The notes below the pieces were generated by a model, which ran no database searches, was not told the origin of the DNA, and saw only the letters and a list, made by a program, of their open reading frames with translations. Shown here piece after piece: positions 42,990 through 52,190 of a stretch of DNA of 64,000 nucleotides; position 1 is the stretch's first letter; every line of letters begins with the position of its first letter. Made by a program: the position numbers and the translations under genes. Source of the stretch: Alphaproteobacteria bacterium (GTDB taxonomy: Bacteria; Pseudomonadota; Alphaproteobacteria; Rhizobiales; GCA-2746425); NCBI GenBank assembly GCA_024743215.1, contig JANSWZ010000007.1:124001-188000 (forward strand), given 5' to 3'.

Positions 42990-43685
42990 ATGCTGAATTC
43001 ATTTGGACATGATATTTGGATTGCTGACGGATCGGGCGCGGTTGCAGTCGCAGGTTTCAATTATCCAACGCGAATGGCTGTCATAAGATTATCCAATGAC
43101 GCCTTGTTTGTCTGGTCGCCGATACCGCTCACGGACGAACTCCATGAACAGGTGACGGCGTTGGGAAGCGTTGAGCACCTGATTGCACCGAACACGCTTC
43201 ATCACTTGTATTTGGCCGAATGGAAACGCGCGTTCCCCCATGCCAGAATACATGCAGCGCCGGGTTTGCAAAAAAAGCGCCCCGATTTGAATCTGGATGA
43301 AGACCTTGGAGACACACCGCACCCAAATTGGGTCGGTGAGATTGATCAAATTATCATGCGCGGCAACGCGATTACGACTGAATTGGTTTTCTTTCACAGC
43401 AAAAGCGGAACTGTCCTGTTTACCGATCTGTTGCAACACTTTCCGGCAAACTGGTTTTCGGGCTGGCGAAAACTTGTCGCTAAACTGGATCTCATGACGG
43501 AACAGGAACCATCAGTCCCACGCAAATTCCGCCTAGCCTTCACCGACCGCAAGGCTGCGCGCGCCGCACTGGACCACATTATGAGATGGCCGGTAGAGAA
43601 AGTGCTGATGGCCCACGGCACACCCATCACCGAAAATGGCCATGCATTCCTCAAGCGCGCATTTCGCTGGCTGGGGAGATGGTGA
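42990..43685 (+). CDS. DUF4336 family protein (metallo-beta-lactamase-like fold)
   Basis: About 231 residues. Family markers are IAPNTLHHLYLAEWKRAFPHARIHAAPGL near residue 60, VFFHSKSGTVLFTDLLQH near 130 and VEKVLMAHGTPITENGHAFL near 205. The histidines at these places resemble those of metallo-hydrolases, but the function of DUF4336 is unknown. The ATG after GGGAGCGAAT is preferred to an in-frame GTG seven codons upstream. Confidence 0.82.
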   Translation: MLNSFGHDIWIADGSGAVAVAGFNYPTRMAVIRLSNDALFVWSPIPLTDELHEQVTALGSVEHLIAPNTLHHLYLAEWKRAFPHARIHAAPGLQKKRPDLNLDEDLGDTPHPNWVGEIDQIIMRGNAITTELVFFHSKSGTVLFTDLLQHFPANWFSGWRKLVAKLDLMTEQEPSVPRKFRLAFTDRKAARAALDHIMRWPVEKVLMAHGTPITENGHAFLKRAFRWLGRW

Positions 43686-43723
43686 GACCAGCGGCGTTTC
43701 CAGGAGATATTGAATGCGACGAT

Positions 43724-45484
43724 CTATTCGCTGGCTTTTGCAGCCCTCAATGCTTCGCTGGGGGTCTCGGAAAACTCCCGCCGGTACAATTTGGCAAAAT
43801 GGCTGACACTGGAAAACCCGGTTGCATAGGCCACTTCGGCAACAGTGCTGTGTTGCCTCAGCACGATGAGGTCGCGGGCAACTGTCAGACGAATGGATCT
43901 TATGAAGGCGGCTGGTGACAATCCCAAAGAGGTTTTCAGACGCCGACCCAGAGTCTTTTCACTGGTGCCCAGAATTTGCGCAAGCTCACGCGCTCCGAAA
44001 CCCACAATCTCAATGTTTTCCAGCACGGCTTTGGTAGCCTTGTCGACAATCTGCTTTTCAGCCGGCGGCAGCAAAGTGGATACAGGATCATCCCGAACCA
44101 GTGCTTCCAACGCCTGAATGCGGGCTTCGGCTGATTTTTGCTGCGCCACAGTCTCGTTTTCAAACTGAGCCAGATTGCTGCGCAAATGGGCCGCTTCTGC
44201 AACTGCTGCCTCCTGCCGTTTGCCAATGGCACGCACCACAGCCGACAGAGCAATCATCATGCAGATAGGCTCTACAAAAAGCGCCACAATATACCCCAAA
44301 TTCAACGGGCGCATGAACACCAGCTCCAAATTTGATGTCGTCGTGGTAATGGCAACAGGAAACAGAAATCCCAAAACCGAGAGCGACAGGCCGAACATCA
44401 GGGCGGCAAGGCCGGCACAAATCCACTTTGCGTGGATCATGCCATTTTTGTACTTCACGACAGACACAACAAACAGCACAAAGGGTGTAAGGCTGTTGAA
44501 AAGGAACAGGGGAACAAGCAGCTTTTGAGGGCTCAAAACAGTAACGGCGATAATCACCGTTCCAACAGCCAGCAACATCCAGAATATCAGTTTTTCCCAC
44601 CTTGAAAGCGTATCGGTGGAAAACAGGGCAAAACAAAACAAGATAACGGCCAGCGTGGAGCCGCCACCGATAAATTGTGTAACGCGAACACTGGCGTCGA
44701 TCGGGACAATGATCCCGGATGCTTTGGCAAACCAATCATTGTAAAACAAAACAAAGACAAACCGGCTGACCATGTACAACACGTAGTACCAACAGAAACG
44801 TGGTTCGATATGGCGAAAGAAAATCAGGCTGAACAGGGCCATCATCGCGAAAAAGCAGAGCATCAATGTGCCCATGATCGTCAGTATGGCTGACCAATTC
44901 GCAAAAAATGCTTCAGACACAAGCACCGGAGTTGCAGTTTGCGCCAACATACCTGACACACGCAGATAAAACTGCTTGCTCTCGCCCGCGCCAATGTCAA
45001 CCGGCACCGCTATTCTCACAGCTCTGACCGGTCGTTCTTGCGGTGGGACAGTGCGGCCATTGCGCGCAACAAGTGACAGACGTCCCTCTGATGCGCTTTC
45101 ATACAAAAGAAGCTCGCCCACAAAGACTTCGACAATGCCAATAATCCATGTCTGGGAATCGGCATGCGAATTTGTGACTTCAAACCGCAACCACAGTGCG
45201 CCACCGACCGCAGGGACAGGAAAGGATGTGTGACAAAAATCGTTGAGAAACGTTTGACCGGCGATACCGGCGGTATCAACCAGCCCGGTTTCATCCACAA
45301 AGTAAGCGCTGGACAACGGCCTCAATTCGCTCTGGTGCGTGACAGTCAGCGTATTTGCAAATGTATGGGACTGGTCATCACCGGCACAGGTATTGGCCTG
45401 GTCAGGTTGAGTAAAACCCGTGGACAGGCTTGCCGGACCCAGCAACCAGAAGACAAGAAATATTGCGCTCAGCATTAGTCTCAT
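43724..45484 (-). CDS. Membrane-bound AraC-type regulator with 7TM-DISM sensor
   Basis: 586 residues with an unusual layout. A signal peptide is followed by an extracellular 7TMR-DISM-type domain to about residue 185 (LWLRFEVTNSHADSQTWIIG near 95 is typical). Seven membrane helices run from about 190 to 410, then a short coiled-coil (AVAEAAHLRSNLAQFENETV). The end is a cytoplasmic AraC helix-turn-helix at 480-580 (ARELAQILGTSEKTLGRRL, then VAEVAYATGFSSVSHFAKLYRREF). It should sense a periplasmic carbohydrate-like ligand and bind DNA directly from the membrane. It lies downstream of the SulP-family gene on the same strand, with a 194-base gap that shows no gene. Confidence 0.9.
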   Translation of the reverse strand: MRLMLSAIFLVFWLLGPASLSTGFTQPDQANTCAGDDQSHTFANTLTVTHQSELRPLSSAYFVDETGLVDTAGIAGQTFLNDFCHTSFPVPAVGGALWLRFEVTNSHADSQTWIIGIVEVFVGELLLYESASEGRLSLVARNGRTVPPQERPVRAVRIAVPVDIGAGESKQFYLRVSGMLAQTATPVLVSEAFFANWSAILTIMGTLMLCFFAMMALFSLIFFRHIEPRFCWYYVLYMVSRFVFVLFYNDWFAKASGIIVPIDASVRVTQFIGGGSTLAVILFCFALFSTDTLSRWEKLIFWMLLAVGTVIIAVTVLSPQKLLVPLFLFNSLTPFVLFVVSVVKYKNGMIHAKWICAGLAALMFGLSLSVLGFLFPVAITTTTSNLELVFMRPLNLGYIVALFVEPICMMIALSAVVRAIGKRQEAAVAEAAHLRSNLAQFENETVAQQKSAEARIQALEALVRDDPVSTLLPPAEKQIVDKATKAVLENIEIVGFGARELAQILGTSEKTLGRRLKTSLGLSPAAFIRSIRLTVARDLIVLRQHSTVAEVAYATGFSSVSHFAKLYRREFSETPSEALRAAKASE

Positions 45485-45678
45485 TTAAGCCGCTTATCCG
45501 AATTCGTGCGCCGAATATCTGAGTAAAAATTCCTGAAAATCATGTCGCTGATGTGATTGTGCAATATCTACCCGCCACTCAGAATGCAGCCAGACACCCT
45601 TGTCCACCGATACTTCTGATCAGCGTTACTGGCAGCTCAATTTAGAATAGAAATATCGAGTGGAACAAGATGGAAATT

Positions 45679-47982
45679 TCAGTGAGTGAGTGAGTGTACC
45701 AATTGGTTGGATTGACTTAGGCGCTCAGCCATGATGCGAGAAAGATAGGCCTGGAAAGCGGCTGAAAGTGTCGGCTCCGCGCCACTCAGACGCGTCAATT
45801 CAGAATGATGGAGCGACCACATTATTGTGCGTGTATCCGCCACCACGGATGCAATGCGCGATCGCATGAGGCAAAAGGATATCTCGCCAACTATCGTACC
45901 CGGCCCAAGGGTCCTGAGCCGCTTGAGGTCACCATCGGCGGTTTCCAATTGAACACTGACCTGACCTTGCTCGATGAAGAACACAGCCTCAGATGGTGCG
46001 CCCTGACGTATAAATGTGGCGTGAGGCTCCAGTTCCAGCCTCTCAAGATAGGGTGTCACAATTTCAAAGGCATCTGGATGATTAAACATTCTGGAAAACT
46101 GTTCCCTTATGCAGAACTCCCGACACGCTTCCACCCGGTCATTATGCCCCTCCAGAATACGCTCTTCGCACCACACCAGAGCCTGATCCAATTCATCAAA
46201 ATGGTGCAATAGCATTTTGCAGTTCAGGCCATTTTCCTGAAATCCGAATGAATGCATGATTGTGGGACAAAGATTGGTGAGGATTAGGGTTCCACCGGAT
46301 TTGTGAACCATTTCACGGATTTTCTCAAATCCCAGAACGGCAGAAGAATCCAGCCCGCTGACATCGCGGCAGTCCAATATCAGGTTGTGGACTTTAGGTG
46401 CGTCACCAGCCTCAAACCGAGCACATACGAATTTGTGCAACCGGTGCACACTGCCAAAGAAAACAAACCCCTGCAGCCGCAGTACAAGTGTGTGTTTCCC
46501 ATGATGAGACAAAAGGCGCCTTGTTTCATCACCATGTTCAAAGCTGCTATGCAGGTTTTCTGCAGTCATTGCATATTTGATGATTTCCACCCGGCTATAC
46601 TCGATGACGAAAAAAATAGCCGCTGCAAAGACGCCAACCAATAGCCCCTCAAGCAAACCCACACTGGCAATCAGCAGCACAATGAGCAGAACAATCCCGT
46701 ATTCACGGCGGGACACTTTGGACGTAATCGTCACAAGCCAATCATAAAGCAGAGAGCCACCAATCCAGAACAATAATCCCCCAAACAATGGAATGGGAAT
46801 ATAACTCAGCAGAGAGGCACCATAAATCAGGACAACAGCACACGTGACAGCGACACACAGACCAACGACGCGATAAGGGGCGCCCAGATGGTTTCCCAGC
46901 AGGGTCAATCCCAATCCTTGAAAACCAGCCGCGCCGCCACCAAACCCTGCCGTCAGGTTGGCAGCCCCTGCTGCGCGTAATTCCTGATCCAGATCAACGT
47001 CACGCTGTAAAGACAGTCCGATCCCGCTGGACGCAAACAGCACCGATGTTGCAGTCACCGCAACCATCGCCAACAATTTGGGTGCCTCACCCCAGATGAC
47101 CGCCCACTGCACACCCTCGAACGGATGGCCAGTGAAAGGGGTCCAGATTTGCCCATCCTGTGGCGGCTGAAATACCCACCCCTCATGTTGGAGGGTGGTC
47201 AGGGATAATCCCATGATCCAGACAATTGCATGGAACAGACAGAGCGCAACCACAACTGCAACAGGCAGAACAACAGAGCCACCCATATGCCGTGACAGTC
47301 CGCCAACAAGCCAGGCGAAGCCGACTGCCGGAAGCCATTTGGCGATCATTGCAGGCTCCAACAATGTGTGAACCGTTCCAAGACTGGGCGTCTCGCCAAG
47401 AATAACGGTCATGGCACCAAAAACAATCAACCAGCCCATACCGGCCAGAAAGCCGCCAATCACCGGATAGGGAATGAAACGGATCAGCCGCCCAAGCCGC
47501 AGAACACCCAGCCCAAACAACGCAAGCCCTGTAAGCGACGTTGCCAGCCCAACCATGACAATGATGGTTGCAACAATATCACGCTCTCCGTGCACTCCGC
47601 TCATGGTCGCATATATTGAGCTTGCAACAACTGCGAGCGTCACCATGGTGATTTCCTGCGAGAGAGACACCATTCCGGGATAAGAACTGGAAAGCGCGAT
47701 AACAGTGCTGAGAATGATCGTCCCAATCAGACACATGCCGATGCCAACGGAAATATGACTGCTCAGTTCAGCGGAAAACAACAAGGCTGCAGCCGAAATG
47801 GAAAACAGCGCTGCCAACAACCCACAAATGATACCAGCTACCACAACCGTCAATATTCGTCGTGCCCGGTCTCGGGCAGATGGCTGCGAACCAGCAATGG
47901 GCAATAGTTTTGTTGGCGCTGTGACGCCGGTAAAACCTGCACCCTCTGTTGCGCTGTCATAGCTACGAACGAGATTGTCCAT
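45679..47982 (-). CDS. SulP-family anion transporter with STAS and cyclic-nucleotide-binding domains
   Basis: About 767 residues. Residues 40-450 are a SulP membrane domain with the typical LTAGFGGGAAGFQGLGLTLLG near 375. A STAS domain follows (LILDCRDVSGLDSSAVLGFEKI near 560). A C-terminal Crp-like domain at 650-745 holds GPGTIVGEISFCLMRSRIASVVAD, which has the Gly-Glu and Arg of the cAMP-binding cassette. It probably moves sulfate, bicarbonate or a similar anion, gated by cAMP or cGMP. ATG 47982 follows AGGCAAGG; the frame is open to 48231 but that extension is unlikely. Four tandem CACT units form the last codons (HSLTH), a possible slippage site. Confidence 0.88.
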   Translation of the reverse strand: MDNLVRSYDSATEGAGFTGVTAPTKLLPIAGSQPSARDRARRILTVVVAGIICGLLAALFSISAAALLFSAELSSHISVGIGMCLIGTIILSTVIALSSSYPGMVSLSQEITMVTLAVVASSIYATMSGVHGERDIVATIIVMVGLATSLTGLALFGLGVLRLGRLIRFIPYPVIGGFLAGMGWLIVFGAMTVILGETPSLGTVHTLLEPAMIAKWLPAVGFAWLVGGLSRHMGGSVVLPVAVVVALCLFHAIVWIMGLSLTTLQHEGWVFQPPQDGQIWTPFTGHPFEGVQWAVIWGEAPKLLAMVAVTATSVLFASSGIGLSLQRDVDLDQELRAAGAANLTAGFGGGAAGFQGLGLTLLGNHLGAPYRVVGLCVAVTCAVVLIYGASLLSYIPIPLFGGLLFWIGGSLLYDWLVTITSKVSRREYGIVLLIVLLIASVGLLEGLLVGVFAAAIFFVIEYSRVEIIKYAMTAENLHSSFEHGDETRRLLSHHGKHTLVLRLQGFVFFGSVHRLHKFVCARFEAGDAPKVHNLILDCRDVSGLDSSAVLGFEKIREMVHKSGGTLILTNLCPTIMHSFGFQENGLNCKMLLHHFDELDQALVWCEERILEGHNDRVEACREFCIREQFSRMFNHPDAFEIVTPYLERLELEPHATFIRQGAPSEAVFFIEQGQVSVQLETADGDLKRLRTLGPGTIVGEISFCLMRSRIASVVADTRTIMWSLHHSELTRLSGAEPTLSAAFQAYLSRIMAERLSQSNQLVHSLTH

Positions 47983-48473
47983 TGTTGATGAACCTTGCCT
48001 AGAGTTCGTATCCCAAACTCTCAAACGATTTAGTCGAAGAGCCGTTGCAGGTTTTGTTCCCAAACTGAACAGGCGCCAGAGTGATTGGCCGATACGCGGG
48101 CATCTTTGTCCGAAATGAAGGGGTGCCAGCGCTTCCCGCACAATCGGCAGCAGGCATTGCCATGCCCCGACGCATGGCCGCGCCAAGCATGCCTCAAGGC
48201 ACCAGAACGGCTGAATTGAAGTGGCTCCCAAACAGCATCATAAGAATTAGTTATTGTCGGAGAGCGACAAAATATTGGACGGGATTGAAAAAGTCAGGCC
48301 CCTTAAGGACCATAAGGTCAGTTCCAAATGAACCACGAGCCTGGGGAGGCTTCCGTTACGCAATGGACCGCATTTTCCAATCGAAACGCGGATCATCGAT
48401 ACTGAACCACCAAATAATCCGACCAGCGGTCCACCAATTGGCACACCGCGCTTGCAGTTTTGAAAGGCATATC
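47983..48473. promoter_or_regulatory. Divergent control region of SulP gene and crotonase operon
   Basis: In this 491-base region I see no convincing gene; both flanking frames stay open into it but lack ribosome sites. TTGTCG (48254-48259) and CGACAA (48265-48270) form a 17-base inverted repeat. CCTTA (48301-48305) and TAAGG (48313-48317) form another. Either could be an operator for the crotonase-sulfatase-TTT operon. Confidence 0.4.
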
Positions 48474-49325
48474 ATGGCGATTAACTCATACTATCCCGTT
48501 CCCAAGCTCGAAGAATACGCGGAACGGTTCAAGGACTTCTTCAAATTCAAGCGCGAAAACGGCATTCTTGAAGTCCGCATGCACACCAATGACGGACCGG
48601 TCAAATGGAGCTATCAGTTTCACCATGCTCTGGCCGAATTATGGACGGTGATTGGCCACGACAAGGAAAACGAAGTTCTGATCCTGACGGGAACCGACCC
48701 ATACTGGATCAATGAATGGGACACCGCCTCCTTTGCCGAAGTGGAGCAGTCCCCCGATGATGACCAACGCTACGACGTGCAGATTTCCGACACACTGAAA
48801 ATTGTTGAGAATTTTGTCAACGACATTGAGATCCCCACCATTGCCGCCATCAATGGCAAGGGCATTCATTGGGAAATGTGCATGATGAGTGACATCACCA
48901 TCTGCACCCCTGATTTCATTTTGAAGGATGATCACTTCGGCATGGATTCAGGCCATGTGCCGGGCGATGGCATGGGCATGTGTCTTCAGGAAATCCTCGG
49001 CATCAAGCGCGGCAACTACATGATGCTGACCTGTGATTCCATGGACGCAAAAACCTGTCTGGACATGGGCATTGTCAATGAAGTCGTCGAGCGCGACGCC
49101 ATTGTGGATCGCGCCTGGGAACTGGCGCGTGACATCATGAAGAAAAGCCGGTCGTGCCGCCGCCTCACCCATTACATCTGCGTCCGCCCCTGGAAAGCCC
49201 TCATCGAACGGGATTTCCGCATTCATGTCCTGTCTGAAATGTACTCCTTCAACATGTCCAACTCGGCTCATGATTTTGAATACATCCAGTATGATGAAGA
49301 CGGAAACCAGAAGACACCTGAATAG
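48474..49325 (+). CDS. Enoyl-CoA hydratase/isomerase family protein (crotonase)
   Basis: About 283 residues. The crotonase fold is shown by LEVRMHTNDGPVKWS near 30, VLILTGTDPYWINEWD near 65, PTIAAINGKGIHWEMCMMSDITI near 120 and DMGIVNEVV near 190. The GGG loop reads KGIHWE and the second catalytic position reads MDSGHVPGDG, so active-site residues differ from mitochondrial hydratase. Some crotonases of this type cleave C-C bonds of diketones rather than hydrate enoyl-CoA. ATG 48474 follows AAAGG. The sulfatase gene starts 33 bases downstream. With the dehydrogenase, FAH and SDR genes it forms a degradation pathway. Confidence 0.83.
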   Translation: MAINSYYPVPKLEEYAERFKDFFKFKRENGILEVRMHTNDGPVKWSYQFHHALAELWTVIGHDKENEVLILTGTDPYWINEWDTASFAEVEQSPDDDQRYDVQISDTLKIVENFVNDIEIPTIAAINGKGIHWEMCMMSDITICTPDFILKDDHFGMDSGHVPGDGMGMCLQEILGIKRGNYMMLTCDSMDAKTCLDMGIVNEVVERDAIVDRAWELARDIMKKSRSCRRLTHYICVRPWKALIERDFRIHVLSEMYSFNMSNSAHDFEYIQYDEDGNQKTPE

Positions 49326-49358
49326 CTCTCCAAGTCACAATGGACCATAATTCACACA

Positions 49359-50984
49359 ATGACTGACCGCCCCAGACCGGATCGACCAAACTTTCTGTTC
49401 ATCACCACAGATCAGCAACGCGCTGATCATCTGGGGTGTTATGGAAACGACATCGTCCAGACGCCAGCCATCGACGGGCTGGCGGCCAAAGGCGTTCAGT
49501 TTGAAAATTTCTATGTGGCCTGTCCCATCTGCATGCCGAACCGGGTCGCCATTCTCACAGGGCGCATGCCAAGTGTGAATGGCACCCGCCACAATGGCAT
49601 TCCCCTGCCACTGGATGCCGTCACATTCGTCGATATTTTGCGGGCCGGTGGCTATCACACAGGGTTGGTGGGAAAATCCCACGCGCAAAACATCACTGGA
49701 CACCCGGTTGAAAACCGCGACATCTTCCCACGTAATGCAAAGGGCACACCGCCCCCACCGCATCTGGCAGATGTGTTTTCGACACCCCGCACCGGGCCAG
49801 CCTATGAAGCCGAGTTGATGCCATTATGGCATCAGGACCCGGATCGGGCCGACCCGCCCTTACCCTATTACGGCTATGATTTTGTCCGCTTTGCCAATGG
49901 GCATGCAGACCATGTGCAAGGTCACTACACCAAATGGCTGGCTGAAAGGTCAGACGATCCCGACGGCCTGCGCGGTCCGAACAATGCCTTGCCCGCACCT
50001 GACCTTGTCGCGCCGCAGGCCTGGCGCACGGCCATGCCAGAAGACCTGCACCCAACGAGCTACATTGCTGAAACAACGCGCTTCTTTATCGACCAGCATC
50101 TTGAAGACCGCCCGGAAGATCCGTTTTTTGTGCATTGTTCCTTCACCGATCCGCATCACCCTTTCACACCGCCCGGCCGCTTTTTCGATATGTACAACGC
50201 TGACGCCATGCCTTTGCCAGCATCCTTTGACTGCATCGATCCGCATGAACCACCCATGCTCAAAAAGCTGCGCGAACGGCACGTCGATGGCTCGGCTCAG
50301 ATGAATGGTCCAACGCCATTTTGTGTTGATGCAAAGCAGACACAACAGATACTGGCCCTGACCTATGGCATGATCTCAATGGTCGATGAAGCTGTGGCCG
50401 GATTGCTGAAACACCTTGAAGAGCAAGGCATACTCGACAATACGGTCGTGATCTTCACTTCAGACCATGGCGACTTCATGGGAGACCATGGCCTCATGCT
50501 GAAACACGGTTTGCATTATGAAGGCGTGCTGCGTGTGCCATTCATTTGGTCGGACCCCACATTGCCCAGCCCGGCAACAACTCACACACCCGGCAGTTCG
50601 ATAGATATCAGTGCCACCATTCTTGCACGCGCCGGACTTGCACCCAACAATGGCAATCAGGGTCTGGATCTTATTGGTCAGGCCTTACGGGACGAACCAT
50701 CTCCGCGTGAAGGCATCCTGATTGAGGAAGATGAGCTTGGGGCACATCTTGGAACCGAGCAGGGCTTGCGAACGCGAACATTCATCATGGAAGGCTGGCG
50801 CCTGACCCTGTGGCAAGGCATGACAGATGGGCAATTGTTCAACCGCAGCACCGACCCGCATGAGCTGAAAAACCTTTGGTTTGACGCCCAATGTGCTGCC
50901 AAAAAGCACGAAATGATGGAGGCCATGTTGCGCGAGATGATCCGACTTGAGGATACTGGTCCCTATGCAACACACCTTGCTTAG
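49359..50984 (+). CDS. Sulfatase-family hydrolase (arylsulfatase / phosphonate monoester hydrolase type)
   Basis: 541 residues of the alkaline-phosphatase-like fold. Metal-site Asp in FITTDQQRADHLGC near residue 17, catalytic motif ICMPNRVAILTGR near 54 and C-terminal metal site FTSDHGDFMGDHGLMLKHG near 365. The CxPxR core is intact, so Cys-55 is the probable formylglycine. HCSFTDPHHPF near 250 is also conserved. No signal peptide, so it is cytoplasmic and would act after uptake. It releases sulfate, or another oxyanion, from the compound brought in by the adjacent TTT transporter. A dedicated maturation enzyme was not seen in the window. Confidence 0.9.
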   Translation: MTDRPRPDRPNFLFITTDQQRADHLGCYGNDIVQTPAIDGLAAKGVQFENFYVACPICMPNRVAILTGRMPSVNGTRHNGIPLPLDAVTFVDILRAGGYHTGLVGKSHAQNITGHPVENRDIFPRNAKGTPPPPHLADVFSTPRTGPAYEAELMPLWHQDPDRADPPLPYYGYDFVRFANGHADHVQGHYTKWLAERSDDPDGLRGPNNALPAPDLVAPQAWRTAMPEDLHPTSYIAETTRFFIDQHLEDRPEDPFFVHCSFTDPHHPFTPPGRFFDMYNADAMPLPASFDCIDPHEPPMLKKLRERHVDGSAQMNGPTPFCVDAKQTQQILALTYGMISMVDEAVAGLLKHLEEQGILDNTVVIFTSDHGDFMGDHGLMLKHGLHYEGVLRVPFIWSDPTLPSPATTHTPGSSIDISATILARAGLAPNNGNQGLDLIGQALRDEPSPREGILIEEDELGAHLGTEQGLRTRTFIMEGWRLTLWQGMTDGQLFNRSTDPHELKNLWFDAQCAAKKHEMMEAMLREMIRLEDTGPYATHLA

Positions 50985-51150
50985 CTGGGCACCAAGTGGC
51001 CGTGAATGCCTTACCAGATGCTGTAACCTATCCAACCGGGATATGGCGACATAATCAAATGTTATGCTAATCGCGCAAACCCGTATTGGACCGCGCCCAA
51101 ATTCTGGAAGACATTACGTTCAATGAAAATAGAAGCTTTGGGAGGAACCA

Positions 51151-52182
51151 ATGAGTATTTTTTCTTTGACACGTCGGGTAATTCTGTCTGGCGCAGCTGC
51201 GGCCATTGCATCGATCGGTCTGTCCGGTACAGCATTTGCCGAAGACCATATCAGTTTTGAAGGTGAAACTGTTACAATCGTCAGCTTTGGCGCTCCGGGC
51301 TCACCTCCCGATGTCTGGTATCGTTCCCTTGCGCCTTATCTGAAAAGACATCTGCCCGGAAATCCGGATATTGATTTCATCAACAAGCCTGGCGCTGGCT
51401 CTATGATATCTGCCAATTACACCGCGCAAGCTGTCAAGCCGGACGGGTTTACAGTTGGAACGTTCAATGCAATCGCGATGACGAAGGCTGCCAAAGGCGA
51501 CCCAAGCGCAAAATTCAATTTGCGTGAAATGCAAATTCTGGGTGCCAACCAGTTGACCCGTGTAATCCCGGTGAAACTCGATGGCGTTTCAAACATCGAC
51601 GAACTGATAGCACGTGAGGGTGAACTCATCATCGGTATGGAATCTGATGCCACACCTTACTTCTCCAGTTTCTTCAAACTGGCGGGCATTGATGGTCGCA
51701 TCATTTCATCCTATCAGCGCTTCCCGGACACGCTTCAGGCTTTCCGCTCTGGCGAAGTCGACGCCATGCCCATGTCCAACATCGAATGGCTGACATTTGG
51801 TCCTGATCTGTCTCAGAACGGTGTCGAAGCCATCTGGCAGTTCGGATACATCAAGGATGGTGAAGTTACCGCCGTCGAAAAACCCGACGTGCCAACGGGT
51901 CATGACGTCATTCGACGCATCAACCCCGATGCGGTCGGAGGAGACGACTGGAACGAGATGCTTGTGGCGGTTGCCGGGCAATCCGTGTCCAACGAAATCT
52001 GGGCACCAGCAGGAACTCCCCCTGAATATGCCGCTGTCTGGGCGCAAGCCTTCTTTGACGCCGTCAACGATCCGGAATTCCAGGCTGAACATGAGAAAGC
52101 CTATGGCATTCCGGCAAGCTGGACTGATGCTGCAACGGCCCGCGCCATTGTGGACAGCGTACTCGAAGTATATGGCAACTGA
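51151..52182 (+). CDS. Tripartite tricarboxylate transporter substrate-binding protein (TctC), system 1
   Basis: 343 residues, periplasmic. Signal peptide MSIFSLTRRVILSGAAAAIA to TAFA-ED, with a Tat-like double arginine. The Bug/TctC fold is indicated by VTIVSFGAPGSPPDVWYRSLAPYLKRHL near 40 and NKPGAGSMISANYTA near 78. Many Bug proteins bind carboxylates. GGGAGG precedes ATG 51151. A large structured element follows the stop, before the TctA gene. It should deliver the substrate that the sulfatase/crotonase pathway degrades. Confidence 0.9.
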   Translation: MSIFSLTRRVILSGAAAAIASIGLSGTAFAEDHISFEGETVTIVSFGAPGSPPDVWYRSLAPYLKRHLPGNPDIDFINKPGAGSMISANYTAQAVKPDGFTVGTFNAIAMTKAAKGDPSAKFNLREMQILGANQLTRVIPVKLDGVSNIDELIAREGELIIGMESDATPYFSSFFKLAGIDGRIISSYQRFPDTLQAFRSGEVDAMPMSNIEWLTFGPDLSQNGVEAIWQFGYIKDGEVTAVEKPDVPTGHDVIRRINPDAVGGDDWNEMLVAVAGQSVSNEIWAPAGTPPEYAAVWAQAFFDAVNDPEFQAEHEKAYGIPASWTDAATARAIVDSVLEVYGN

Positions 52183-52190
52183 TACCAGAC

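Noticed and set aside
47983-48231. N-terminal extension of the SulP protein
   Set aside because: The extension is Trp/Cys/Arg-rich without domain features, and a good ribosome site supports ATG 47982.
48081-48473. N-terminal extension of the crotonase
   Set aside because: Family start fits ATG 48474 with AAAGG; the upstream frame lies in a control region and lacks a ribosome site.
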